NCBI GenBank assembly: GCA_003220795.1
Contig: QHTK01000048.1
Coordinates: 1 to 64,000 of the forward strand
DNA: 64,000 nucleotides
Source of the DNA: Gemmatimonadota bacterium
Lineage (GTDB): Bacteria > Gemmatimonadota > Gemmatimonadetes > Gemmatimonadales > GWC2-71-9
Direction of reading: 5' to 3'
The translations under genes were made by a program, and so were the position numbers. Positions 25,543-33,637 of the stretch are shown piece by piece (position 1 is the first letter of the stretch; each line of letters begins with the position of its first letter). The notes under the pieces are model-generated. The model was given only the letters and a program-made list of their open reading frames with translations, searched no databases and had not been told where the DNA came from.

Positions 25543-25644
25543 ATGCCCCAGGCACCCCGCAGCGACACCCGGCATCGTTTAGCGCTGCTCCCTGCGGGGG
25601 CCTGACGCGGTTCACGAGCGGACGACCTGCGGACCTGGGGCACT
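25543..25644 (-). ncRNA. ffs: Bacterial small SRP RNA (4.5S type)
   Basis: About 102 bases. The ends pair (GCCCCAGG with CCTGGGGC), giving a long rod. The apical domain carries GTCAGG on one side and GGGAGCAGC on the other, the conserved symmetric and asymmetric loops that bind Ffh. A short purine/pyrimidine linker, CGCA, stands where the GNRA-type tip is expected. It ends about 25 bases before the dnaX start, the same ffs-dnaX order seen in many bacteria. Exact ends are estimates. Confidence 0.85.
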
Positions 25645-25737
25645 GAAAGCTAGTAGAACAGGGAACGGGAGAACAGAGACAAGACGCACAGCGGTGCACA
25701 GGGAACAGACAACAGGGAGGCCTACTCTTTGTGCTTC

Positions 25738-27309
25738 TTACCGGCGCGGGCGCACCACCTCGACCGACACAGTGGCTGTGAGGCCGGCGGAGATCGTCAG
25801 GTCGGTCGTACCGACGGCGACCGGCTTGAACTTGAGGGTGGCGGTGAGGCTGTCGGATTGCACGCCGACGAACCGGAGCAGCTGGCTGCGCACGTTGTAT
25901 TGCCGCAGCACGTCCTGCAGCGTGCGCGCCAGGCTCGTCGTGGGAATCAGGTTGCCGTAGCCGTCGCGCGCCTTGAGAGTCAGGGCGAATGGGACGTCGC
26001 GCTCCACGATGATGCGCCCGCCGTCGACGCGCGCACCATCGCGCTCGAGGATGAGCTCGACCGCCGGACCGGGGTCGACGTGGAGGGTCTCCGCCGCCTG
26101 CACGGAATCGAGCGACGCGGTGACGAGCGCCAATCCCGCTTGCGACCCCAGCGTCACCTCGACCCGCGCGCGACCGGTCGAGTCGGTGACGACGCTGTCC
26201 CGGGCGATCTGAGCATTGCGCACGCGGAACACGACCGCCCGTCCGGGCAGCGGCCTGCCGGACGCGCTGTGCGCCTGGAACACGAGCGGCTCCGGTAAGA
26301 GCGTGCGGGCGACACCCCGTTCTCCCCCGCCTCCCACGAACCCGGTCCCGACGCTGGACACCGGTCCCCCGAACACCGCTTCCAGCGCCGCCAGTCGCTC
26401 GCCCCGCGCACGCAGCTCGATGCGCCCGGGCCGCCGCACCGAGGCCGACTGTATGACGAACGCCGTTCGGCCCAGCGAATCGGTGGCGCGCGTATCGACG
26501 GCGATGCCCATGTCGGCGCGCTCCGGCCGCAACTCGACGTTCTCGTTCGGTACGGGGTTGCCGAACGAGTCTCGCACCGCTACCTGCACGGCGAACGGCC
26601 CTTCTTGCGCGCCGCCCAGCTCGAACCGCGCCGGCCGCAGGTCCGCGACCGCGGGCCGGCCCGGGCGCACGACCAGCTCGACCGTGGGACGGCCCGGCTG
26701 CGCGGCCCCGGTCGCGGACACGACCTCGAAGTGATACGTGACCGCCTGCCGGCCCGCCGGCACGCGGAACACCGCCAGCCCGCTGTCGTCGGTGACCGCC
26801 GGCAGGTCGCGCCCGGTGCCGCCGTGCAGGGCCAGCGTGACGCCGCGTTGGGCGACGTCTCCCCGTCGCACGGCGACCCGGAGCACGGCCTCCGTCCCCG
26901 CCACCACTGTCGCGCGCGCGGGCAGCGCCATCACCGTGAGCTGCCCGGTGGACGCAGCCCCGGCCGTGACCGGCGGCGCGGTCGGTCCGGCCGATGCCGC
27001 AGGCGGCGCAGGACTCGCGAGCGTCACCGTGGCGCGGGACGCTTGGCGGGCTGCGCAGCCGCCGACACTGCTCATCACGTCGGCGTCCGCGCCCAAGTCG
27101 CGCAAATCCGCCCAGTCGCGCTCAGTGGGTCGAAACGCGAGGCAGTTGCGGCGCACCAGGTCCGCCACCTCACCCTTGCGGATGATGGGGTTCGAGAGCA
27201 GACGGATCAGGTCCGTCTTGCGCAACGGCTCGGTCCCCTGGGCGGCGACGAGCACCGGCAGGGCGAGCCCGAGCAAACCGCCGACCGAGCGTTTCACGGC
27301 CGCGCACAC
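25738..27309 (-). CDS. Secreted Ig-like-domain protein, cassette copy 1 (partner of JAMM protein)
   Basis: About 523 residues with a signal peptide cut after VAAQ. The first domain (about 25-90) starts GTEPLRKTDLIRLL and has two cysteines (RRNCLAF and VGGCAA) and PTERD; it is shared with the copy at 28679-29746. Then an Ala/Pro/Thr linker and three or four invasin-like (Big-1 type) beta domains follow, with repeats of D-S-x-G-R-A and D-x-x-G-N-x-x-P. The start is GTG at 27309, overlapping the JAMM gene by 16 bases; GTG at 27297 gives a more usual signal peptide. Function unknown; probably an envelope or surface protein. Confidence 0.72.
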   Translation of the reverse strand: MCAAVKRSVGGLLGLALPVLVAAQGTEPLRKTDLIRLLSNPIIRKGEVADLVRRNCLAFRPTERDWADLRDLGADADVMSSVGGCAARQASRATVTLASPAPPAASAGPTAPPVTAGAASTGQLTVMALPARATVVAGTEAVLRVAVRRGDVAQRGVTLALHGGTGRDLPAVTDDSGLAVFRVPAGRQAVTYHFEVVSATGAAQPGRPTVELVVRPGRPAVADLRPARFELGGAQEGPFAVQVAVRDSFGNPVPNENVELRPERADMGIAVDTRATDSLGRTAFVIQSASVRRPGRIELRARGERLAALEAVFGGPVSSVGTGFVGGGGERGVARTLLPEPLVFQAHSASGRPLPGRAVVFRVRNAQIARDSVVTDSTGRARVEVTLGSQAGLALVTASLDSVQAAETLHVDPGPAVELILERDGARVDGGRIIVERDVPFALTLKARDGYGNLIPTTSLARTLQDVLRQYNVRSQLLRFVGVQSDSLTATLKFKPVAVGTTDLTISAGLTATVSVEVVRPRR

Positions 27310-28574
27310 TTGGAGCGCTCGAACCGCCGCTCCACCGCGTCGACGTCCGAATACAGCGAGCGATCGCGGGCGTTGCGCACGGAGTCGAGGGCACCGGCGT
27401 CGTCCTTGCGCGCCGCGTTGTACGACGTCCAGCGCTCCTCCAGATCGACCAGGCCGTGCGCCAGATCAGGACACGCCATCTTATGGCCGTCGAACAGGCG
27501 GGCGCGCAAGTCGAAGGCACCGACCGCGAGGGCCACCGTATCGGCCATGCGATCGACCCGCTCCCGCGGCGAAGGCGCCGCGACATGCGGGCCGGCCTTC
27601 ACCGGACCGCGGCCGGACGCAAGCGCGTGATAGACGTTGAAGAGCACGGCCCCTGCCACCACGCCGAGCGCGGCGTACCCCGCGACGCGAGCGACGCGAA
27701 CGACCCGCGCGACCCCGTACTGCCGCGCGGGCGAGAGCGCCGCCGCCGCCATGCTGGTTTCGTCGACGTCGTCGGGGAACAAGAGGCGTGGTTGAATCTC
27801 GAGTCGAGGGTTCGACACCCGGTCGGAGGTGAAAATGGACTCCTCGGTGCGGTAGTTGACCCACGCGAGGTCGCTGACTTTCCGTCCGTCCGGGAGCACG
27901 GACGCCGCGTCGAGCAGTTCGTAGAACGGCAGGTACTCGCTCGCGCTGAGCGCGTCCGACGCGATCCGGAAGAACCCGCCCACCGGAGCGTCGCCCGGCG
28001 TCACCACCAGAGCGATGTGCCACGGCTCGGCGAACAGCGCCGTGTGCGCCTCGATGTCGGCGGGAGAGGGCGTCGGGTCGACTCCGTGGTGGGTGTGATA
28101 CCACCCCACCAACTGGCCGTCGTTTTTCCGCACCTCCTCCTGCACGACCGTCCATCCCTGCGACAGCGCGGGCCCGAGGTGGTCTCCCGAAATCGACCAC
28201 GGCAACTGGATCGCGGATTCGATCACGACGTACGCGGTGCCGGTCTCCGGACACGTGAAGCGATTGCCCGCCAGGAACCCGAGCGAGGCGGCGCCGCGCG
28301 GCTTGGCCTCGACGTGGGCGTGAACGGCGGCGAAGGCGCTCTGTGTGATGAAGATAGGGTACGGCGAAGCGCTCGCAGCCCCGTCAACCGTCGGCGTCCA
28401 CAGGATCGCCGAACCGACGGGCAGCGGCCGCGTGAGCTCCACACTGCCCGGTTCGGCCGGCCCGTCGACGGGGAGAGGAATCGCGTCAGCGGCGCGGGGA
28501 CGCGCCGCGCTGCTCCGCACAGGGTCCATCCCTCGCGCCACGCTGCAACTTCCTCGCCGCGGCTGCCGCGTCAC
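27294..28574 (-). CDS. Membrane-anchored JAMM/MPN-fold protein, cassette copy 1
   Basis: About 426 residues from a GTG start. The N-terminal half holds a JAMM zinc motif H-x-H-x7-S-x2-D: His160, His162, Ser170, Asp173. The Glu normally found three residues before the preceding G-x-L-x-G strand is not there (A-S-L-G-F-L-A-G). A single membrane helix lies at about 298-317 after an Arg-rich stretch, so the JAMM domain should face the cytoplasm. The C-terminal domain has two cysteines (MACPDL, SKCARP) conserved in the paralog at 29731-31368, as expected outside the cytoplasm. JAMM enzymes cut isopeptide or peptide bonds; activity here is uncertain. Confidence 0.75.
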   Translation of the reverse strand: MTRQPRRGSCSVARGMDPVRSSAARPRAADAIPLPVDGPAEPGSVELTRPLPVGSAILWTPTVDGAASASPYPIFITQSAFAAVHAHVEAKPRGAASLGFLAGNRFTCPETGTAYVVIESAIQLPWSISGDHLGPALSQGWTVVQEEVRKNDGQLVGWYHTHHGVDPTPSPADIEAHTALFAEPWHIALVVTPGDAPVGGFFRIASDALSASEYLPFYELLDAASVLPDGRKVSDLAWVNYRTEESIFTSDRVSNPRLEIQPRLLFPDDVDETSMAAAALSPARQYGVARVVRVARVAGYAALGVVAGAVLFNVYHALASGRGPVKAGPHVAAPSPRERVDRMADTVALAVGAFDLRARLFDGHKMACPDLAHGLVDLEERWTSYNAARKDDAGALDSVRNARDRSLYSDVDAVERRFERSKCARP

Positions 28575-28678
28575 GTGACCGGAACCAGCGGGTCCGCCAC
28601 GGACGATAACCGCATGGCGACCCTGCAGTTATATGCTACGCCGGGCGCGCCAGCGGGACCGGTCGCCGGGACCTGTTT

Positions 28679-29746
28679 TCACCCCGGTCGGGGACACGAC
28701 GCGCCACTGTCGCGGTTTTGCAACACCACGGCGGTGATGTCTTCCCGACGCCCGGACGCAACCACTACGAGGCTCGTGGAGCCGGGCTCACGCGGTGTCA
28801 CCCGCACCACTCCGCCGAGGCTGTCCCCGCCGGCGTAATCGACGCGCAGCACGCCCTTGTCTCCCGTGGCCGCGGCGACGCGCGGCACCGGTACGGCGTT
28901 TCCGAATGCGTCCTGGCCGGTCACACGGAACACGACGGGGGACTCGAGCGCGAAGGAAACCCTGCGCTCGACCGGCGTGTCGCCGCAGCGAAGCAGGAGG
29001 CGCGCAGTGGTACCAGGCTCAGGGTACAGCGTGGCCTCGCGCACCAAGGTACGAACCGTGGCGCGGATCACGGTGGCCCCGGCCTTCGGACCCAGAGTCA
29101 GGTCCACGCCCACGCGACCGCTCGAATCGGTCAAGGCGCGAGTGGATCCCAACCGCCCGTTGGTGACGCCCAAGGCCACGACTTCGCCGCTGACCGGGCC
29201 TCCCGCCGTGTCGCGAACCTGGAAGACCAGGGGCAGCGTCGGCCGCGTGCCGACCAAGCCGTGCTGCCCCACGCCCAAGACGAACGCCGTGAGTGTGGTC
29301 GACAAAGGCGGACGAGGCGCGACGCGCGGCGGGGCGGCGACGACCGGCGGCGGTGGAGAGGCCGCGTGCGGCGCAACGACCCGCCGCGCGGTGTCCGCCG
29401 GCGACCGCCGGGCGCGGGGTGGGCGCGGCCGTGCCGCACGCTGGACTGGCACGGGTGCCGCCGGAGCGGTACGGCGCGCGCAGGCCTCGAGCGCGCGCAA
29501 CAGCGCCGTGTCCGCCCCCAGCGACACGAGATCGGCGCGGTCCCGCTCAGTCGGGGCGAAGCCGAGGCAGTTGCGCTGGACGAGCGCGGCGAGCTCGGCC
29601 GACCCGATGGTGCCGACCGTCAGCAAGCGCACGAGATCGGTCTTGCGGAGCGGCTCGGTGCCCGAGCTCTGTCCCGGTGCCTGGCGGGCGCCGGCGAGGA
29701 GCAGCAGGGAGACGCAGGTGAATTGGCGGGCTACGGCCGCTGGCAT
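28679..29746 (-). CDS. Secreted Ig-like-domain protein, cassette copy 2
   Basis: A 355-residue paralog of the protein at 25738-27309. A signal peptide ends near APGQ. The shared N-terminal domain follows (GTEPLRKTDLVRLL, QRNCLGFAPTERD, LGADTALL, LEAC). A long Pro/Arg/Ala linker (about 95-150) leads to about two beta domains with D-S-S-G-R-V and D-A-F-G-N-A-V-P, fewer than in the other copy. The ATG at 29746 overlaps the JAMM gene stop by 16 bases. The N-terminal domain is the best-conserved part, so it may be the docking piece. Confidence 0.72.
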   Translation of the reverse strand: MPAAVARQFTCVSLLLLAGARQAPGQSSGTEPLRKTDLVRLLTVGTIGSAELAALVQRNCLGFAPTERDRADLVSLGADTALLRALEACARRTAPAAPVPVQRAARPRPPRARRSPADTARRVVAPHAASPPPPVVAAPPRVAPRPPLSTTLTAFVLGVGQHGLVGTRPTLPLVFQVRDTAGGPVSGEVVALGVTNGRLGSTRALTDSSGRVGVDLTLGPKAGATVIRATVRTLVREATLYPEPGTTARLLLRCGDTPVERRVSFALESPVVFRVTGQDAFGNAVPVPRVAAATGDKGVLRVDYAGGDSLGGVVRVTPREPGSTSLVVVASGRREDITAVVLQNRDSGASCPRPG

Positions 29747-31368
29747 CCCGACCTTTCGAAGCGGCGCTCCACTGCATCCACACCGGCATACAGTGTCTGG
29801 TCCCGCACGGTGTGGTTCGGATCCAGTACGCCGGACGCGCGGCGAGCCGTGTGGTAGCTCAGCCAGCGAGCTTCGACCGCGAGCAGCCCGCGCGCGAGCC
29901 CGTCACAGGCCAACTGCCGTCGGTCGAACAGCGCCGCGCGGTCGCTGAAGTTGCGCACCGCGGTCGCGAGCGAGTCCGCGACCTGGTCGAGGCGCGTCGC
30001 CGCTGGGCGCGACGCTGGCGGCTGGGTGGGGGGGACGGGCGGGGGGCGGGGACGGGGCGGCGCAGGCGTTGGGGATCTCTTGAGAAACGGAATCGTTGGC
30101 AACCGGGGCAGTGGCGGCAGGGTGGGAAGACCGCCGTTCAGCCACGCGTAAAAGCCTCCCCCTCCACCGATCAGCAGGATGCCCAACACGAGACCCCAGC
30201 GACCCCATCGTCTCCGTCTGGCGCGCCGCCCCCTGCCTCGCCCTTCGGGGGCACGCACCGGCGGCGTGGGCTGCTCCTCGACTGCTGGCTCGGACACCTG
30301 TTCCATCGATTGCTCCCGGTCCCCCTCCCCCTCTCCCTCCCTCTGCTCGAAGACGGACGCGAGCTCGGGAGCAGGAGGCAGCGGCTCGGGTGGCGGCTCA
30401 CGCCGTCGTGGCGGAGTGGGCGGCGGGGGCGGGGGCGGGGGCGGGGGGGGCGCCGCACGTGGCGCCGGACGCGCGCTGCGTGGCGGCGCCGACGCGAAGT
30501 CTTCGGCCGACGTCAGGAACACGAGCTCGTCAGATTTCGGCGCCTGCGTCTGGGGCGGAGGCGGATGCGGCTCCGGCTCAGCGGGCTCCGGCTCTGCGGG
30601 CTCAGGTTCTGGAGCTTCCGGCGGCGCCCGCTGCTCGGGTGGCGACGGCTCCGGTGGCGCCCCCTCTGGTTCCGCCTGCTTCGGTTGCGTCCGAAACGGT
30701 CGATCGGCGACCGGGTTGTAGGCGCGATAGTTCTTCCACGCCACGAACGAGCGCTTCTTGCCGCCTGGGCGGAACGATTCTTCGCTCAACAGCTCGTAAA
30801 ATGGCAACACCGTCGTGGCCCAGGCCTCGTCCGCGCCGGCCCGAAAAAGACCGGCGACGGGTTGGCCGTCAGGGTCGCTCCCCAGCACGAGGGCGACCTG
30901 CCACGGCTCCGCGAAGTAGTGCTCGTGTGTTTCGATGTCGTGCGCCGTCATCGAGACCGGCAGCGGCGCATGGGTGTGGTACCAACCGATCAGGTGACCT
31001 TTTGTTTCCTCCACCTGCGCTACGATCCGATCCCAGAGTCGGGTCACAACGTCGGTGGTGCGGTCGCCGTAGATCGGCTGGCTCAAGCGCAGCGCCGCAT
31101 CGATGATGAGATACGAAACGTTGCTGTCGGGGCACTCGCACAGATCGCCGACGAGAAAACCTAGGATCCCCTGCCCCGACGGGGGCGCCGTGGCGAGGTG
31201 CTCGCGGACGGCCGCGAGGGCGGATTGCGCGAGGAAGACGGGGAACGGGATGTTGCCCGGCCGCCCCCCTCCTCGTCCCCCTCCCCCGGTGCCGGGCGTG
31301 GCGGTGGGACTCCACAGGATGGACTGGGCGAGCGGGATTGCCTTCCGGAGCGGAGCGTCCGCGCTCAT
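29731..31368 (-). CDS. Membrane-anchored JAMM/MPN-fold protein, cassette copy 2
   Basis: A 545-residue paralog of the product of 27294-28574. The metal motif is H-x-H-x7-T-x2-D (His131, His133, Thr141, Asp144), with Thr replacing the usual Ser; the canonical Glu before the G-F-L-x-G strand is missing. Residues about 228-380 are a Pro/Glu-rich linker including eleven prolines in a row. An Arg-rich block (RRARRRR) precedes one membrane helix at about 391-409. The C-terminal domain keeps the two cysteines and the VDAVERRFERS ending of the other copy. The linker could span distance between the domains. The substrate is unknown. Confidence 0.75.
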   Translation of the reverse strand: MSADAPLRKAIPLAQSILWSPTATPGTGGGGRGGGRPGNIPFPVFLAQSALAAVREHLATAPPSGQGILGFLVGDLCECPDSNVSYLIIDAALRLSQPIYGDRTTDVVTRLWDRIVAQVEETKGHLIGWYHTHAPLPVSMTAHDIETHEHYFAEPWQVALVLGSDPDGQPVAGLFRAGADEAWATTVLPFYELLSEESFRPGGKKRSFVAWKNYRAYNPVADRPFRTQPKQAEPEGAPPEPSPPEQRAPPEAPEPEPAEPEPAEPEPHPPPPQTQAPKSDELVFLTSAEDFASAPPRSARPAPRAAPPPPPPPPPPPTPPRRREPPPEPLPPAPELASVFEQREGEGEGDREQSMEQVSEPAVEEQPTPPVRAPEGRGRGRRARRRRWGRWGLVLGILLIGGGGGFYAWLNGGLPTLPPLPRLPTIPFLKRSPTPAPPRPRPPPVPPTQPPASRPAATRLDQVADSLATAVRNFSDRAALFDRRQLACDGLARGLLAVEARWLSYHTARRASGVLDPNHTVRDQTLYAGVDAVERRFERSGCQRP

Positions 31369-31401
31369 CGCCTCAAAATAACGAGCGGCGCGGCGGACCG
31401 C

Positions 31402-32439
31402 TCATTCCGCCAGCACGCGCGCGATCACGCCGGCGGCTTGCTCGACATCGTGTCGGCTCACATCCAGGTGCGTCACGGCTCGCAGCCGCCGCGCGCCGAA
31501 CGGCACGACCAGTACGCCCGCCTGCGCGAGCCGCGGGATCACGCTGTCCGCCGTGTCGCCCTCGCGCAGGAGATCGAGCATGACGATGTTGGATTCGGGT
31601 TCGGACGCTCGGACGGCGGCACAATCGGAGAGGCGCTCTGCCAGGAGCTTCGCGTTCTCATGGTCCTCAGGGAGGCGGCCGAGATTGCAGTCCAGGGCGT
31701 AGAGCGCCGCGGCGGCGAGAATTCCCGACTGCCGCATCCCCCCGCCCAGCCGCTTGCGGATCTCCCAGGCGAGCTCGCGGCGGGGCGCGGCGAAGGCGAG
31801 GCACGACCCGACGGGACAGCCGAGTCCCTTCGAGAAACTCACCATCACCGTGGCCGCGCCCCGCGTGAGCTGGGCGAGGGGGACGCCGAGTGCGGCGGCG
31901 GCGTTCCACAGCCGAGCGCCGTCCAGGTGGACGGGCAGCTGCGCCTGCCGCGCGGCGGCGACGATCCCGGCCATGATGGCCGGAGCCATCACCGTGCCCC
32001 CCGCGGCGTTGTGGGTGTTCTCGGCGGCGACGGCACCGACGCGCGGCACGTGGGGGGACGCGGGGCGCAGCGCCCCGCGCACCAGGTCCCCCGTCAACCG
32101 GCCATCGGGCGTCGCTACCGGCCGGATCTGCACGCCCCAGTTCGCCGCGACGCCGGCGAGCTCGTAGTGCACCAGATGAGCGTTCGCTTCGACCACGAGC
32201 TCCGTCCCGGGCCGCGTGAGCAGGGCGATCCCGGTCTGATTCGCCTGCGTCCCCGAGGGGAAGAACAGCGCGTCGTCCTGGCCGAGCAGCTCGGCGACGC
32301 GCCGCTCGAGGCGGCGGGTGGTCGGGTCGCCGTCCAGGACGTCGTCGCCGACGTCGGCATCGGCCATGGCACGGCGCATCGCGGGCGACGGCCGCGTCAC
32401 CGTGTCGCTCCGGAGGTCGATCGGGCGGGGCGCGGTCAC
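31402..32439 (-). CDS. ltaE: Low-specificity L-threonine aldolase
   Basis: A 345-residue PLP enzyme (aromatic beta-eliminating lyase family) that splits L-threonine or L-allo-threonine into glycine and acetaldehyde. It begins IDLRSDTVTRP, as the family does. It has FPSGTQANQ, the NTHN segment, HLDGARLWNA and the PLP lysine in SFSKGLGCPVGS. The GTG start at 32439 overlaps the upstream yihY stop by 4 bases. The frame runs far upstream only as a shadow. Confidence 0.93.
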   Translation of the reverse strand: MTAPRPIDLRSDTVTRPSPAMRRAMADADVGDDVLDGDPTTRRLERRVAELLGQDDALFFPSGTQANQTGIALLTRPGTELVVEANAHLVHYELAGVAANWGVQIRPVATPDGRLTGDLVRGALRPASPHVPRVGAVAAENTHNAAGGTVMAPAIMAGIVAAARQAQLPVHLDGARLWNAAAALGVPLAQLTRGAATVMVSFSKGLGCPVGSCLAFAAPRRELAWEIRKRLGGGMRQSGILAAAALYALDCNLGRLPEDHENAKLLAERLSDCAAVRASEPESNIVMLDLLREGDTADSVIPRLAQAGVLVVPFGARRLRAVTHLDVSRHDVEQAAGVIARVLAE

Positions 32440-33329
32440 CCCAGCTGCACGCGCTGCGAGCGTCGCATGCGCATCAGGTCGTACGTCTCGGCCACTTCGC
32501 CGCCCAGGAGGAAGATGTAGGCGGTGTAGTACACCCACAGCAGGAACAGGGCGAGGGCCACGACGTTGGCGTCGGAAGCGAGGCGATCGAGCGTCGCGAA
32601 CCGTATCACGTAGAGCGCGTACAGCCGTTTCGCCACCTCGAACCCGAGTGAGCAGAAGACCGCGGCGACCAGTGCGGTGCGCCAGTGAATCCGCCGGCTG
32701 GGGAGCAGCTTGAAGACGCCGAAGAACAACAGCACGCCGGCGGCGAACGCGGCGGTCTCGAGGCCGAAGCGCCACAGCCAGTCGAGAGCAAAGCTCGACG
32801 TGCTCATGAGCGCCGCGTTGCCCGCCTCCCAGGCGGCGACGAGCCCGCTCAGGACGAGCAGCGCGCCGGTGCCGAGCACCATGGCGAGGTCGAGCAGCTT
32901 CGCGACCGGCCACGGCCGCTGCTCGTCGGTGTCGAACACCTCGTTGAGCGCCGCCCGCACGCCGCCGAACAGGCGGGACGAGAACCACACGAACAGCGGC
33001 AGGCCGAACGCGGTCAGCCGGCCGCGGTGGCGCACGACGCCGCTCAGCGCGCTCTCGACGGCCTGGAACGCCCGGTCCGTGCCTCCGCCCGGAGTGGTGG
33101 GGAGGAAGCGCGCCAGCAGCTCGTGCAGATCGACCTGCTGGGTGGTGACTTGGTGCTGGACGAGAGAGCCCACGACCGCGAGCAGCAGGGCGACGAAGGG
33201 AATGACGGTGAGCAGCAGGTCGAACGACAAGGCGCTCGCGAGAAACGGGATGTTGTCCTCGTAGGCCGCCTCGAGCGTGCGGCGGACGACGCCGGTCACC
33301 GACCGATGCCAGCCGGCTTCGGCCCTCAC
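32436..33329 (-). CDS. YihY/BrkB family inner-membrane protein
   Basis: A 297-residue protein with about six hydrophobic helices and the DNIPFLASALSFDLLLTVIPF segment near the N-terminus. The C-terminal L-F-L-L-W-V-Y-Y-T-A-Y-I-F-L-L-G-G-E segment is also diagnostic. The family was once called ribonuclease BN in error; its function is unknown, perhaps transport. It overlaps genes on both sides by 4 bases. Confidence 0.92.
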   Translation of the reverse strand: MRAEAGWHRSVTGVVRRTLEAAYEDNIPFLASALSFDLLLTVIPFVALLLAVVGSLVQHQVTTQQVDLHELLARFLPTTPGGGTDRAFQAVESALSGVVRHRGRLTAFGLPLFVWFSSRLFGGVRAALNEVFDTDEQRPWPVAKLLDLAMVLGTGALLVLSGLVAAWEAGNAALMSTSSFALDWLWRFGLETAAFAAGVLLFFGVFKLLPSRRIHWRTALVAAVFCSLGFEVAKRLYALYVIRFATLDRLASDANVVALALFLLWVYYTAYIFLLGGEVAETYDLMRMRRSQRVQLG

Positions 33330-33637
33330 GCGACCGGCTCGTCCTCCTCCGCGGCGCGGGGGAGCGCCTTGGCGCCGCGACGGCTGCGCTTCGCCTCGGT
33401 GAGACGGCGCTCGAGCGCTTCGCGGGCGGTGGGGGAGGGGGCGTCCGCATCATCGTCGGTTTCGAGCAGCTGCCCGAGCTCGTCCACCTTCTCGCTCGCC
33501 AGGTCCCGCAGGCCGCGCAGCCTGCCCGCCAGCTTGCCGCGGGTCGCCTCGCCCTCGGGCGCGAACAGGAAGCCCACGACCGCCCCGATCCCGAGACCGA
33601 GCAGGAAGGAGCCGAACCCGGCGCCGCGCTCGCTCAC
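33326..33637 (-). CDS. YtxH domain protein
   Basis: A 103-residue protein with one N-terminal glycine-rich membrane helix (FLLGLGIGAVVGFLFAPEGE), the typical YtxH start, followed by charged helices. GTG at 33637 overlaps the aldolase-like gene stop (GTGA) and the stop overlaps yihY (ATGA). YtxH proteins are stress-linked in some Gram-positives; the role here is unknown. Confidence 0.82.
   Translation of the reverse strand: MSERGAGFGSFLLGLGIGAVVGFLFAPEGEATRGKLAGRLRGLRDLASEKVDELGQLLETDDDADAPSPTAREALERRLTEAKRSRRGAKALPRAAEEDEPVA

Noticed and set aside
25738-31368. A prokaryotic ubiquitin-like conjugation system around the JAMM genes
   Set aside because: No E1-, E2- or ubiquitin-like gene is next to the JAMM genes; neighbours are dnaX/ffs and threonine aldolase. 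The JAMM fold alone does not justify the claim.
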